Source of the DNA: an uncultured Clostridia bacterium
GTDB lineage: Bacteria; Bacillota; Clostridia; Christensenellales; Borkfalkiaceae
Reading direction: 5' to 3'
Assembly (NCBI GenBank): GCA_944372525.1
Contig: CALVZL010000023.1
Location: 39,031 to 103,030 of the forward strand
DNA length: 64,000 nt
The notes beneath the pieces are model-generated. The model was not told the DNA's origin. It did no database searches and worked only from the letters and a program-made list of their open reading frames with translations. The first letter of the stretch is position 1. Each line of letters starts with the position of its first letter. Positions 45,904 to 53,442 of the stretch are shown here, one piece after another. A program made the position numbers and the translations under genes.

Positions 45904-45931
45904 ATCATACTCACGGCAAAAAAAAATGCAA
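45904..45931 (-). promoter_or_regulatory. Promoter of the MATE transcript
   Basis: TTGCAT (45926-45931), 16 bp, TATGAT (45904-45909), leftward. Confidence 0.6.
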
Positions 45932-46062
45932 CTGTTTTCCGTCACTTTTTTCCCTTTTGCAAAAAATAAAAAAATTTGTAAAAAATCGCGCTTTTTTCGA
46001 TTGACTGCCCCCGCCGCGTGGTATAAAAATACAAAACGCTGACAAAGCGACCGAGGTGAAAC

Positions 46063-46512
46063 ATGATCCAATATTCTCTGAAAGCGCTCACCGCAGACGA
46101 GCTTTCCTTCAAAGTAAATCCCATCAAGACAAAGCCGGATACGAAGTTTGAGATCAAGCCCCTTTTTTCCCGCCAGATCAGACAGGCAAACGAAAATCCC
46201 AAGATCAACATTGTCATTCTTGAATGCAAAATCGAGAGCACGGAAGAAGCTCCCAAGCCTTTCAATCTGCTCGCGCGTTTCGTGGGCGTATTCGAAGTGG
46301 AAAATATGGAGACAGACGAAGACAAACGCATCTTTGCGATCAACGCAACGGAGACAATCTTCCCCTATCTGCGCGCAAGCGTGAGCAATCTGACGGCGGA
46401 TGCGCTCATCAATCCGCTTACGCTGCCCGTCGTCTCCGGAGCGACCCTTTTCCCGGATGACCGGGGCCCCGACCGCTACACGCTCAATTTCGATCCGACC
46501 GTCCTCAACTGA
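46063..46512 (+). CDS. SecB-like chaperone protein
   Basis: 149 aa resembling the SecB fold family: beta-rich core (FEIKPLFSRQIRQ, INIVILECKIES), then FAINATETIFPYLRASVSNLTADALINPLTLPVVS. That block corresponds to the conserved SecB stretch with F-PY-R-x-V-S and NP. In Proteobacteria SecB guides preproteins to SecA; in Firmicutes such proteins are sporadic and may act differently. SD GAGGTG, with a weak promoter upstream (TTGACT, TATAAA). Followed by a terminator and repeat D. Confidence 0.75.
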   Translation: MIQYSLKALTADELSFKVNPIKTKPDTKFEIKPLFSRQIRQANENPKINIVILECKIESTEEAPKPFNLLARFVGVFEVENMETDEDKRIFAINATETIFPYLRASVSNLTADALINPLTLPVVSGATLFPDDRGPDRYTLNFDPTVLN

Positions 46513-46531
46513 ATGACGAAGGAAGATACAC

Positions 46532-46560
46532 AATCCACCGGTTAGACCGGTGGATTTTCC
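46532..46560 (+). terminator. Terminator of the SecB-like gene
   Basis: 11-bp perfect stem AATCCACCGGT / ACCGGTGGATT, 3-nt loop, then TTCCGTTT. It is also the first hairpin of repeat copy D. Confidence 0.75.
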
Positions 46561-46785
46561 GTTTCCGGCTCAAGGACTTGATGGCCGAAGGCGCGCAAGA
46601 GCGCCTGTGACAGCCTTCGGTGATGCAATTTTTGCTCCCTGTCAGCAAGTCTCTTTCGTGCATATTGTTCTCCGCCGATTGCTTCGTTCCGTCTTTCCTT
46701 TTCCGTTTCTTTTCTGCTGCCTTTTCAGCAAGTTGCTCTTATTCTGCCTTCCTGTTATTCTTCTCTCTTTCTCCATCGGCACCGC
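46532..46785 (+). repeat. Dispersed intergenic element, copy D
   Basis: Occupies the 352-bp gap between the convergent SecB-like and hydrolase genes. It has the CCGG hairpin, TTTTCCGTTTCCGGCT, a long stem built on GGCGC-GCAAGA-GCGCC enclosed by CCGAAGG/CCTTCGG, ATGCAATTTTTGCT, CTCTTTCGTGCATAT, CGCCGATTGCTTCGTTCCG, TCTTTCCTTTTCCGTTTC, CAGCAAGTTGCTC, TGCCTTCCTGTTATTC and TCTCCATCGGCA. It is the best-preserved copy together with B. Confidence 0.8.
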
Positions 46786-46817
46786 GGATCCCCGCAGACG
46801 CGCGGGTTTGCTATATA

Positions 46818-46848
46818 ATAAAGAGCCGTCTTTCTGCCAGACGGCTCT
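46818..46848 (-). terminator. Terminator of the hydrolase gene
   Basis: 10-bp stem AGAGCCGTCT / AGACGGCTCT with a 7-nt loop, then TTATTATAT on the minus strand. Confidence 0.78.
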
Positions 46849-46864
46849 CGTACTTTCATTTGGG

Positions 46865-47761
46865 CTATTGCGCACAGTTTTCGTTGAAAAAAGCGAGCAG
46901 TTCCCCCCACTTTTCGGCGCGCCGATCTGCCTCATTGAGAAACTCATGCCGAGAATTCTCAAACAGCGTCAGGGCGATCTTTTTCATGCCCGCCCGTTCG
47001 CGGTAAAAGCTCGCCAGCTTTTTTGTCCCCTTCCCCATGTTGCCGACTGCATCTTCCGCACCCGAAACAATGAGAACGGGCAAATCCCGACGCAATTTTT
47101 TTCGGTATGAGGCGGTATAGAGCTTTCTCAGGCCGCGAAAGAAATCTGCATAAAAGCGGAAGGAACAGACAAATCCGCACAACGGATCCCGACGGTAGCC
47201 GCGATTGTTCCCCGCATCGTTGCTCAACCATTCCCCGTCGCCGAATTTTTTTGCATAGGCCCCGAACGACGCCTTTTCGATCAGCTTTGCAGGTTTTTTC
47301 TCCCCGCAAAACAATTTTCCGAAAAAAGCGACCAGCGAACCGAAATACACTTCGAAATCTTTCTTGTAACTGCTTCCCGCAATGACCGCGCCGTCGATCT
47401 TTTCCCCGTATCGGGCAATATAGCTCTGCGCGAGAAAAGACCCGTAAGAAAACCCGAGGATAAAATAGGGAAGCCCCGCATATTTTTTCTGATAATAGTC
47501 TGTGAGCGCACCTTCGTCCCGCAGCGTATCCGCGTACATGTCTCCCTTGCAATATCCGAGCGAACCGCGGTCTGTTTTGCCGTGGCCGCGATGATCGTCC
47601 GCGACGACATAATATCCGTTTCCGTTGAGGAACTTCGCAAACCTCTCATATCTTCCCGCGTGCTCCGCCATGCCGTGTATGATCTGTACGATCCCCTTCG
47701 GATTTTCAATCCCCCACTCCCATACGTGGATTTTTTTTCCGTCGAAACTCTCGAAAAACAT
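46865..47761 (-). CDS. Alpha/beta hydrolase (monoacylglycerol-lipase-like)
   Basis: A 298-aa cytoplasmic hydrolase of the serine-aminopeptidase-S33/monoglyceride lipase group. Oxyanion region QIIHGMAEHAGRYERFA (27-43), DHRGHGKTD (57-65), nucleophile elbow GFSYGS (Ser near 105), late Asp in VSGAEDAVGNMG, and His in ENSRHEFLNE. The substrate is unknown. SD GGAGGAAATC, promoter TTGAGA-16-TATAAT just upstream. Confidence 0.9.
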   Translation of the reverse strand: MFFESFDGKKIHVWEWGIENPKGIVQIIHGMAEHAGRYERFAKFLNGNGYYVVADDHRGHGKTDRGSLGYCKGDMYADTLRDEGALTDYYQKKYAGLPYFILGFSYGSFLAQSYIARYGEKIDGAVIAGSSYKKDFEVYFGSLVAFFGKLFCGEKKPAKLIEKASFGAYAKKFGDGEWLSNDAGNNRGYRRDPLCGFVCSFRFYADFFRGLRKLYTASYRKKLRRDLPVLIVSGAEDAVGNMGKGTKKLASFYRERAGMKKIALTLFENSRHEFLNEADRRAEKWGELLAFFNENCAQ

Positions 47762-47784
47762 GATTTCCTCCGCCGTTTTTCTCC

Positions 47785-47812
47785 ATTATATCAGATTTTA
47801 CAAAAATCTCAA
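47785..47812 (-). promoter_or_regulatory. Promoter of the alpha/beta hydrolase
   Basis: TTGAGA (47807-47812), 16 bp, TATAAT (47785-47790), leftward, with a normal SD-containing leader. Confidence 0.7.
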
Positions 47813-47894
47813 TGTCATTTTGCGCTTTTTTCCGGATTTGCCCCGACTTTTCCCGGCAAAAAAGCCTGTCTTCCGCAGAACTCGCGGCGAACGC

Positions 47895-47923
47895 TTGCCA
47901 AATTCCCCGTCGGAGAGTATAAT
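47895..47923 (+). promoter_or_regulatory. Leaderless-type promoter of the PHP phosphatase
   Basis: TTGCCA (47895-47900), 17 bp, TATAAT (47918-47923), then 6 bp (GTTGGC) to the ATG at 47930. Confidence 0.78.
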
Positions 47924-47929
47924 GTTGGC

Positions 47930-48754
47930 ATGATTTTCACCGATGTCCACACACACTCTCTCTATTCGGCAGACGGAATTTCTCCTCTTCGGGAAATGGT
48001 CGGCAGGGCGAAGGCCCTCGGACTGCGCTGTTACGGCGTCTCCGATCATTTCGACTACGACTATCTCGCCGAAGGCGTTCCGACAGAGCCCGGATTCCGC
48101 TACATCGACGAGACGGAATATTTCCGCGAACTGCGCACCTTGCAAAAAGAAAGCTCCGACAGCGGCTTCCGCCTGCTTGCCGGAGGAGAATTCGGGTTCT
48201 CCCCGAAGCGGCAATGCGCAGAACTCTATGCGCAGACGATCGAGCGGCATCGCCCCGATTTTATCGTGAACAGCGTGCACTCGGTCGAGGGACATGACGT
48301 GTATTTTTCGGCATACTTTGACGGGAAAACCAAACGCGACGCATACGCCCGCTATCTCGACCGCGTGAGGGAAAGTCTCGACGCGCCCTACCGCTATGAG
48401 ATCGTCGGCCATTTGGGCTATGTGTCCCGCAACGCTCCCTATGCGGACCGCACGCTTCGCTATGAAGAATTTCCGGAACTTCTCGACGAGATCCTGCGCA
48501 CCGTGATCGCAAAGGGCAAGATCCTCGAAGTCAATTCTTCGGCGCGCGGTTCGGGCGGAGCGTTCCTGCCCGATTGCGACATTCTTGCGCGTTACCGTGC
48601 TCTCGGCGGAGAAAAAGTTTCCTATGGTTCGGATGCACACCGCATCGATCGGATCGGCGAAGGTCGGGAGGAGATCGCCCGCAAACTCAAGGGACTTGGT
48701 TTTTGCGCAATCACCGTCCCCGAAGGAAACGAAGAACACGCCTTTCCGCTGTAA
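47930..48754 (+). CDS. PHP-domain histidinol-phosphatase-like protein
   Basis: A 274-aa HisK-type PHP phosphoesterase. Metal-site motifs are DVHTHSLYSADG (His7, His9), GVSDHFDYDY, GGEFGF, NSVHSVEG, GHLGYV and YGSDAHRI. No his operon surrounds it, so it may act on other phosphate esters. The ATG at 47930 fits the family N-terminus (MIFTDVHTHS). There is no SD, and the TATAAT box is 6 bp away, so the transcript is probably leaderless. A terminator follows. Confidence 0.9.
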   Translation: MIFTDVHTHSLYSADGISPLREMVGRAKALGLRCYGVSDHFDYDYLAEGVPTEPGFRYIDETEYFRELRTLQKESSDSGFRLLAGGEFGFSPKRQCAELYAQTIERHRPDFIVNSVHSVEGHDVYFSAYFDGKTKRDAYARYLDRVRESLDAPYRYEIVGHLGYVSRNAPYADRTLRYEEFPELLDEILRTVIAKGKILEVNSSARGSGGAFLPDCDILARYRALGGEKVSYGSDAHRIDRIGEGREEIARKLKGLGFCAITVPEGNEEHAFPL

Positions 48755-48785
48755 GCCTCGCATCCCTTGCGAGGCTTATTTTTTC
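48752..48785 (+). terminator. Terminator between the PHP and LysM genes (bidirectional)
   Basis: 10-bp stem TAAGCCTCGC / GCGAGGCTTA, 7-nt loop, then TTTTTT. Confidence 0.88.
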
Positions 48786-48787
48786 TG

Positions 48788-49072
48788 TCACAGCAGCACA
48801 ATCTGACCGGGATAGAGGCAGCGTGTGGCATTGCGCTGCTCGAACCGTTCGGGCGACCCGCAGAGCGAACTCTTGCTTTCTCCTCCGCGCACACGGTACA
48901 GATTTCCCTTCTGCCCGGGAATGATGAGGACCTGCCCCTCCTGCGGCGGTCCGCTCAGTTGATTCGCAGAGGCAAGCAGACGGGGCGGAACGGAAAACGC
49001 CGCCGCGATTTCCCGGAGCGTCTGCCCGCGTTTGACACGGAAAAATTTTTGCTCGCAAAACTTCAATTCCAT
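48788..49072 (-). CDS. Small LysM-domain protein
   Basis: 94 aa with one LysM motif (FFRVKRGQTLREIAAAFSVPPRLLASANQL...GQVLIIPG, about 10-53). A shorter second half may be a degenerate LysM (YRVRGGESKSSLCGSPERFEQRN...YPGQIVLL). There is no signal peptide, so it may act inside the cell or mother cell during sporulation. No SD; a TAGAAT lies 5 bp before the ATG but with a poor -35. Divergent from the SpoVB-like gene by 56 bp. Confidence 0.8.
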   Translation of the reverse strand: MELKFCEQKFFRVKRGQTLREIAAAFSVPPRLLASANQLSGPPQEGQVLIIPGQKGNLYRVRGGESKSSLCGSPERFEQRNATRCLYPGQIVLL

Positions 49073-49128
49073 GGGACATTCTATGCGGCCCGCTCATAAA
49101 AGAGTACCTGGAGCGAATAAAATATGCC

Positions 49129-50649
49129 ATGCAAAATCTCTACCGCACCGCCGCTTTGGTCACCATGTTCTCCGCGCTCGAACACTGCCTCGGCTTTCTC
49201 TATCGCATCATCCTCTCCCGCGTACTCGGCCCGGTCGGACTGGGAATTTATCAGGTTTCCCTTACGATGTTCGCCGTTTTTCTCACGGCAACGGCAAGCG
49301 GACTTCCCATCACCCTCTCCCGTACCATCGCAAAATACCGCACCCGCCGCAGCAAATACGGGGAAGCCGCGGCGACTTCCGCGGCGATCGCAATCGCCTT
49401 CGCGTTCGGCTCTTGCGTTTTGATCGTCCTCTTTCTCTTCCGCGCTCCGTTTTCCTCCGTCTTTTCCGATCCCCGCAGCGCAGATCTGTTCTATATCTTC
49501 CTGCTCGGACTTCCCTTTACCGCCGTATATGCCATCCTTCGCGGCAGCTTTTGGGGAAACAAACGCTTCCTCGCCTATTCTCTCATCGAGCTCGCGGAAG
49601 AGATCGTCATGATCGCGGCGGGCGTCTTTCTTCTGGTCGTCGTCTCCTCTTCTCTGCCCTCGGAACATCGCGCGGCGATCGCGGTAATCGTCTCTTACTT
49701 CTTTTCTTTTGCGGCGGCATCCGTCTGCTTTTTCGTGCGCGGCGGAACCCTCCGCAACCCGCGCGGAGAATTTCTCCCCTTAATCAAGTCTTCCCTTCCC
49801 GTTACGGCGATGCGCACCTCTTCCTCGCTCGTCAACTCCCTCGTCTCCGTCCTCTTTCCCCTTCGTCTGCGAGCGGCGGGAGCTTCTTCTGCCGAGGCGA
49901 TGGGCGCATACGGCATTGTATGCGGCATGGTGATGCCGGTGCTCATGATCCCCTCGACGCTGATCGGTTCCATCGCCCTTGTACTCGTTCCCGACCTTTC
50001 CGAAGCCTATTACCGCGGCGATCGCGAAGCGCTTGCCTCCCTTGTCGAGAAGGCGCTGAACGCGACTCTGCTCATTGCCGCGCTTCTCATCCCCTTCTTT
50101 CTCGTCTGCGGGCAGGACGTGGGGCTGCTGCTCTACTCCAACGCAAAAAGCGGGGCACTCATTGCCGCAAGCGCCTTTCTCCTTCTCCCCATGAGCGTGA
50201 CGATGATCTCGGGAAGCTTGCTCAATTCCATGAATTGCGAACGGAATACCTTGCTCTACTTTCTGTTCGGCGCGGCGGCAATGCTGCTGTGCGTTTGGAT
50301 TCTTCCGCAATATCTTTCAGACGGCGCCCTGCTCGTCGGCATGGCGTGCGACTATTCCGTTTCCGCCTTCTGCTCCCTCCGCCTGCTGCGAAAAAAGACG
50401 GGGAACCTGCGCTCCGGACGGTATTTCCTGCGACTTGTTCTCGCAGCGGTCCCTGTCGTTGCCGCCGGACTGATCGCACGCAACTGTTTCCTGCTCTGGT
50501 TCAGCGACATCCCCGCGCTCGCACTCACCCTGCTCGTCGTGGGAGGAGGAGAACTGCTGTTCTTTTCCTGTCTCAAAACCCTCTCCGTTCCCGCGCTTTT
50601 CCGCCGTTTTTTCGGGAAAAACCGCAAAAAAATCCCCGCCCGCCCTTGA
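49129..50649 (+). CDS. SpoVB/MurJ-like polysaccharide flippase
   Basis: 506 aa, about 14 membrane helices, MOP exporter superfamily. The N-terminus (ALEHCLGFLYRIILSRVLGPVGLGIYQVSLTMF) is typical of the SpoVB/YkvU/MurJ-like branch that flips lipid-linked wall precursors, in sporulating species often for cortex synthesis. The ATG at 49129 has no clear SD; GGAG 17 bp upstream is too far. A weak TAAAAT sits 5 bp before it. Confidence 0.88.
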   Translation: MQNLYRTAALVTMFSALEHCLGFLYRIILSRVLGPVGLGIYQVSLTMFAVFLTATASGLPITLSRTIAKYRTRRSKYGEAAATSAAIAIAFAFGSCVLIVLFLFRAPFSSVFSDPRSADLFYIFLLGLPFTAVYAILRGSFWGNKRFLAYSLIELAEEIVMIAAGVFLLVVVSSSLPSEHRAAIAVIVSYFFSFAAASVCFFVRGGTLRNPRGEFLPLIKSSLPVTAMRTSSSLVNSLVSVLFPLRLRAAGASSAEAMGAYGIVCGMVMPVLMIPSTLIGSIALVLVPDLSEAYYRGDREALASLVEKALNATLLIAALLIPFFLVCGQDVGLLLYSNAKSGALIAASAFLLLPMSVTMISGSLLNSMNCERNTLLYFLFGAAAMLLCVWILPQYLSDGALLVGMACDYSVSAFCSLRLLRKKTGNLRSGRYFLRLVLAAVPVVAAGLIARNCFLLWFSDIPALALTLLVVGGGELLFFSCLKTLSVPALFRRFFGKNRKKIPARP

Positions 50650-50674
50650 CAATCTTCTGAAAGTGGTTTACAAT
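50646..50674 (+). promoter_or_regulatory. pgi promoter
   Basis: TTGACA (50646-50651), 17 bp, TACAAT (50669-50674). The -35 overlaps the SpoVB-like stop codon region. Confidence 0.85.
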
Positions 50675-50710
50675 ATTTCCAGAATCAAACATGTGTAACG
50701 GAGGAAAGAA

Positions 50711-52138
50711 ATGAGACTGACAGACGAGTTGCGTAAATCCCTGCGCGTCAGAGTGGACTACACCAACATGACGGATAAGTACCTCGGCGACAAGGGGTTT
50801 TCCGCAAAAAAACTTGATTACTACAAGGCGGCGGCAAAGAGAGCACACGCGTATGTGGCGGAAAACCGCGGCAAAGACGAATTGTTCATGGGATGGACGG
50901 AACTTCCCTATAATCAGGATGCGATCGTAGCGGACATTCTCGAGACCGCAAAGAAGATCCGAAAAAAATTTGAAAACTTTGTCGTGCTCGGGATCGGCGG
51001 AAGCGCGCTCGGTCCTTCCATGATGTTCACCGCCCTTTGCCATCTTCATTACAACGATCTTCCCAAGTCCAAGCGCAAGGGTCCCCGCTTCTTTGTGGAA
51101 GACAACGTAGACCCCGTTCGCATGAAGGAACTGCTCGACATCATCGACGTGACCAAGACCTGCTTCAACGTCATTTCGAAATCCGGCGCAACGAGCGAAA
51201 CGATGACCCAATACCTCATCATTTCGGATCTTTTGCAGAAAGCGGGCGCTGACGTAAAAGAACACGTCGTCTTCACCACGGACGCAAGCCGAGGCAATCT
51301 CGTGAAAATTTCCAAAGAGCTCGGCGGCGTAAAGTCCTACGTTTTGCCCGACGGCGTCGGCGGACGCTTTTCCGAACTCTGCCCCGTGGGACTGCTGCCC
51401 GCGGCGGTGCTCGGCATCGACATCAAACTGCTCCTCAAGGGAGCGGCGTATATGGACAAGATCTGCAAGAGTGCGGACTTCAGAAAGAACCCCGCCCTTT
51501 TGTGCGCCACCTTGCAATATGCCGCCATGAACGACGGAAAGAACATCGGTGTGCTCATGCCCTATTCCGACAATCTGCGCTACGTCTCCGATTGGTATGC
51601 GCAGCTCTGGGCGGAATCCCTCGGCAAGAACGAGACGCTCAGCGGAACGCCCTGCAACGTAGGGCAGACTCCCGTCAAAGCGCTCGGCGTGACCGACCAG
51701 CATTCGCAGGTTCAGCTCTATACCGAAGGACCCTATGATAAGGTCGTCACCTTCCTGTCCGTCGAAAGCTATAAAGAAAAGTCTCCCATCCCGCACGGCT
51801 GCGAGGACATTCCCGATGTCTCCTTCCTCGGCGGACACACGATGGAAGAACTCATCCGGGCAGAAAATAAGGCAACTGCCTATGCGCTCACCAAAGCGGG
51901 ACGGCTTAACTACACAATCGTTCTGCCCGAAGTCAATGAGTTTACGATGGGACAGTTGCTCTTCCTCTTTGAATTGCAGACCGCCTATGCCGGTGCCATG
52001 TTCAACATCAACACCTTCAACCAGCCCGGCGTCGAAGCGGGCAAGAAAGCGACGTTTGCGCTTTTGGGCAAACCCGGTTATGACGAAAAGAAAAAAGAAC
52101 TTGACCAGGCGGATTCCGATCCCGCATATGTGGTCTGA
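50711..52138 (+). CDS. pgi: Glucose-6-phosphate isomerase
   Basis: Interconverts glucose-6-phosphate and fructose-6-phosphate. The 475-aa protein has VVLGIGGSALGP (92-103) and SKSGATSETMTQ, the first PGI signature region. Catalytic-region blocks include GGRFSELCPVGLLP, DQHSQVQLYTEGP and the C-terminal NQPGVEAGKK. SD GGAGGAAAG. Monocistronic, with its own promoter and terminator. Confidence 0.96.
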   Translation: MRLTDELRKSLRVRVDYTNMTDKYLGDKGFSAKKLDYYKAAAKRAHAYVAENRGKDELFMGWTELPYNQDAIVADILETAKKIRKKFENFVVLGIGGSALGPSMMFTALCHLHYNDLPKSKRKGPRFFVEDNVDPVRMKELLDIIDVTKTCFNVISKSGATSETMTQYLIISDLLQKAGADVKEHVVFTTDASRGNLVKISKELGGVKSYVLPDGVGGRFSELCPVGLLPAAVLGIDIKLLLKGAAYMDKICKSADFRKNPALLCATLQYAAMNDGKNIGVLMPYSDNLRYVSDWYAQLWAESLGKNETLSGTPCNVGQTPVKALGVTDQHSQVQLYTEGPYDKVVTFLSVESYKEKSPIPHGCEDIPDVSFLGGHTMEELIRAENKATAYALTKAGRLNYTIVLPEVNEFTMGQLLFLFELQTAYAGAMFNINTFNQPGVEAGKKATFALLGKPGYDEKKKELDQADSDPAYVV

Positions 52139-52178
52139 ATCCCCCCTTTTTTGAACGGTGCAACCGCATAAAAACTTT

Positions 52179-52211
52179 GAGCGGTCGCATGCGTGCGACC
52201 GCTCTCGTTTC
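52179..52211 (+). terminator. Terminator of pgi
   Basis: 11-bp stem GAGCGGTCGCA / TGCGACCGCTC, TGCG loop, then TCGTTTCTT. Confidence 0.75.
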
Positions 52212-52250
52212 TTCCCGAAACGGGACGGAAACAACCCTTCGGAGGACACC

Positions 52251-52721
52251 ATGAAAACTCTCGTCGCTTATTTTACTTATTCCGGAAATACCGAGCGCGC
52301 GGCAAAAGCGATTGCCTCTGCCGTCGGCGCGGATCTTTTCCGGATTCGGCCCGTAGTCTCTTATCCCGCCGAATATGCCTCCTGCACGCGCGTAGCTAAG
52401 ACGGAAAAAAATACTGACGCCCGCCCGGCGCTGATGAAGATCCCGACCCGGGAAGAGTTCGACCGTTACGACGCGGTCTTTCTCGGCTATCCCATTTGGT
52501 GGTACGACGCGCCGATGCCCGTCTACACCTTCCTGGAAAACGTCGATCTGTGCGGAAAACTTCTCGTCCCCTTTGCACTGAGCGGCGGAAGCGGACTGTG
52601 CGGCTCCGATCAAGCCGTTGCACGGGCAGCAAAGGGCGCGACCGTGCGCGCGGGAACGCTGCTCAACGGGTTTTCCGACGCAGAGATCGCGGCATGGGCG
52701 AAAAAACATCTGAACATGTGA
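52251..52721 (+). CDS. Flavodoxin-like protein
   Basis: 156 aa. FMN phosphate loop YFTYSGNTERAA (8-19), then GYPIWWYDAPMPVYTFLENVD and FALSGGSGL, the pattern of the flavodoxin_4 type used as NAD(P)H-linked or low-potential electron carriers. I chose the ATG at 52251, 5-6 bp after GGAGGAC. Partner enzymes are not apparent nearby. Confidence 0.9.
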   Translation: MKTLVAYFTYSGNTERAAKAIASAVGADLFRIRPVVSYPAEYASCTRVAKTEKNTDARPALMKIPTREEFDRYDAVFLGYPIWWYDAPMPVYTFLENVDLCGKLLVPFALSGGSGLCGSDQAVARAAKGATVRAGTLLNGFSDAEIAAWAKKHLNM

Positions 52722-52741
52722 ACTTTGCAGAACCGTTTGGC

Positions 52742-52784
52742 AAAATCGGACCCCCCGAATGATACATTCGGGGGGTCCGATTTT
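52742..52784. terminator. Bidirectional terminator between flavodoxin and khpA
   Basis: 20-bp perfect inverted repeat with a 3-nt loop (AAAATCGGACCCCCCG arms), ending in T runs on both strands. It closes the SRP/S16 operon as well as the flavodoxin gene. Confidence 0.9.
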
Positions 52785-52802
52785 CCGAGCGCGGAACCGC
52801 CT

Positions 52803-53057
52803 TTAACCCTTTGCGGAATATTCTCCGCGCTCTTTGATCTCGACGTTGTACTTCTTCGATCCCTTGGGCGTTGCGGAGCGCACAATGGTACGCAGCGCCT
52901 TTGCGATCTTGCCCTGTTTGCCGATGACCTTTCCCATATCCGAATCGGAAAGCAACACGGTCACCGTGATGGCGTCCTCCGCTTCTTCCACCCGATATTC
53001 GATATGCTCCCTGTCCTCCGCAAATTGTTCCACGATATACTTGATCAGATCCAACAT
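52803..53057 (-). CDS. khpA: KH-domain RNA-binding protein KhpA
   Basis: 84 aa, a single KH domain with the GxxG-type loop VIGKQGKIAKALRTIV (44-59). KhpA pairs with KhpB/Jag to bind many small RNAs and influence cell division in Gram-positive bacteria. It follows rpsP as usual, but here a terminator comes next, so rimM, trmD and rplS are not attached. Confidence 0.93.
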   Translation of the reverse strand: MLDLIKYIVEQFAEDREHIEYRVEEAEDAITVTVLLSDSDMGKVIGKQGKIAKALRTIVRSATPKGSKKYNVEIKERGEYSAKG

Positions 53058-53115
53058 AACTGTTTCCTCCCTGTAAGCAGCTGTTTGGGAAAAGGGCTCT
53101 GCCGTTCCGGCGAAA

Positions 53116-53409
53116 TCACTTCTTCGACTTCTTGCCCTTGGTCTTGGACGGGCTGAGTTTCTCGGACTTTTCCAGCGCGCCCGCCTTTACGAGCAGATTT
53201 TTCACCGTCTCGGTCGGCTGCACGCCTTTCGCAAGCCATTCCTTCGCCTTTTCGACGTCTACCGTAAGCACGGCCGGATCGGTCTTGGGATCGTAAAATC
53301 CGATCTTTTCGATATATTCGCCCGTTGCAGCTTTCCTCGCGTCGACGACGACGATGCGGTAAACGGGAGACTTCTTGTCGCCCATTCTCACCAGTCTCAT
53401 TTTAACCAT
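53116..53409 (-). CDS. rpsP: 30S ribosomal protein S16
   Basis: 97 aa with the family start [25 protein letters not shown] and [10 protein letters not shown] basic Lys/Ser-rich tail extends past residue 80, somewhat longer than the common 80-90 aa. It sits between ffh and khpA, the usual Firmicutes order. Confidence 0.96.
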   Translation of the reverse strand: MVKMRLVRMGDKKSPVYRIVVVDARKAATGEYIEKIGFYDPKTDPAVLTVDVEKAKEWLAKGVQPTETVKNLLVKAGALEKSEKLSPSKTKGKKSKK

Positions 53410-53442
53410 AATTTTTTACCTCCAAAACGTTTGGCTTTATTT

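Noticed and set aside
48788-49130. Leaderless promoters for the LysM and SpoVB-like genes
   Set aside because: TAGAAT and TAAAAT lie 5 bp before the ATGs, but neither has an acceptable -35 at 16-18 bp, so I kept them out of the leaderless set.
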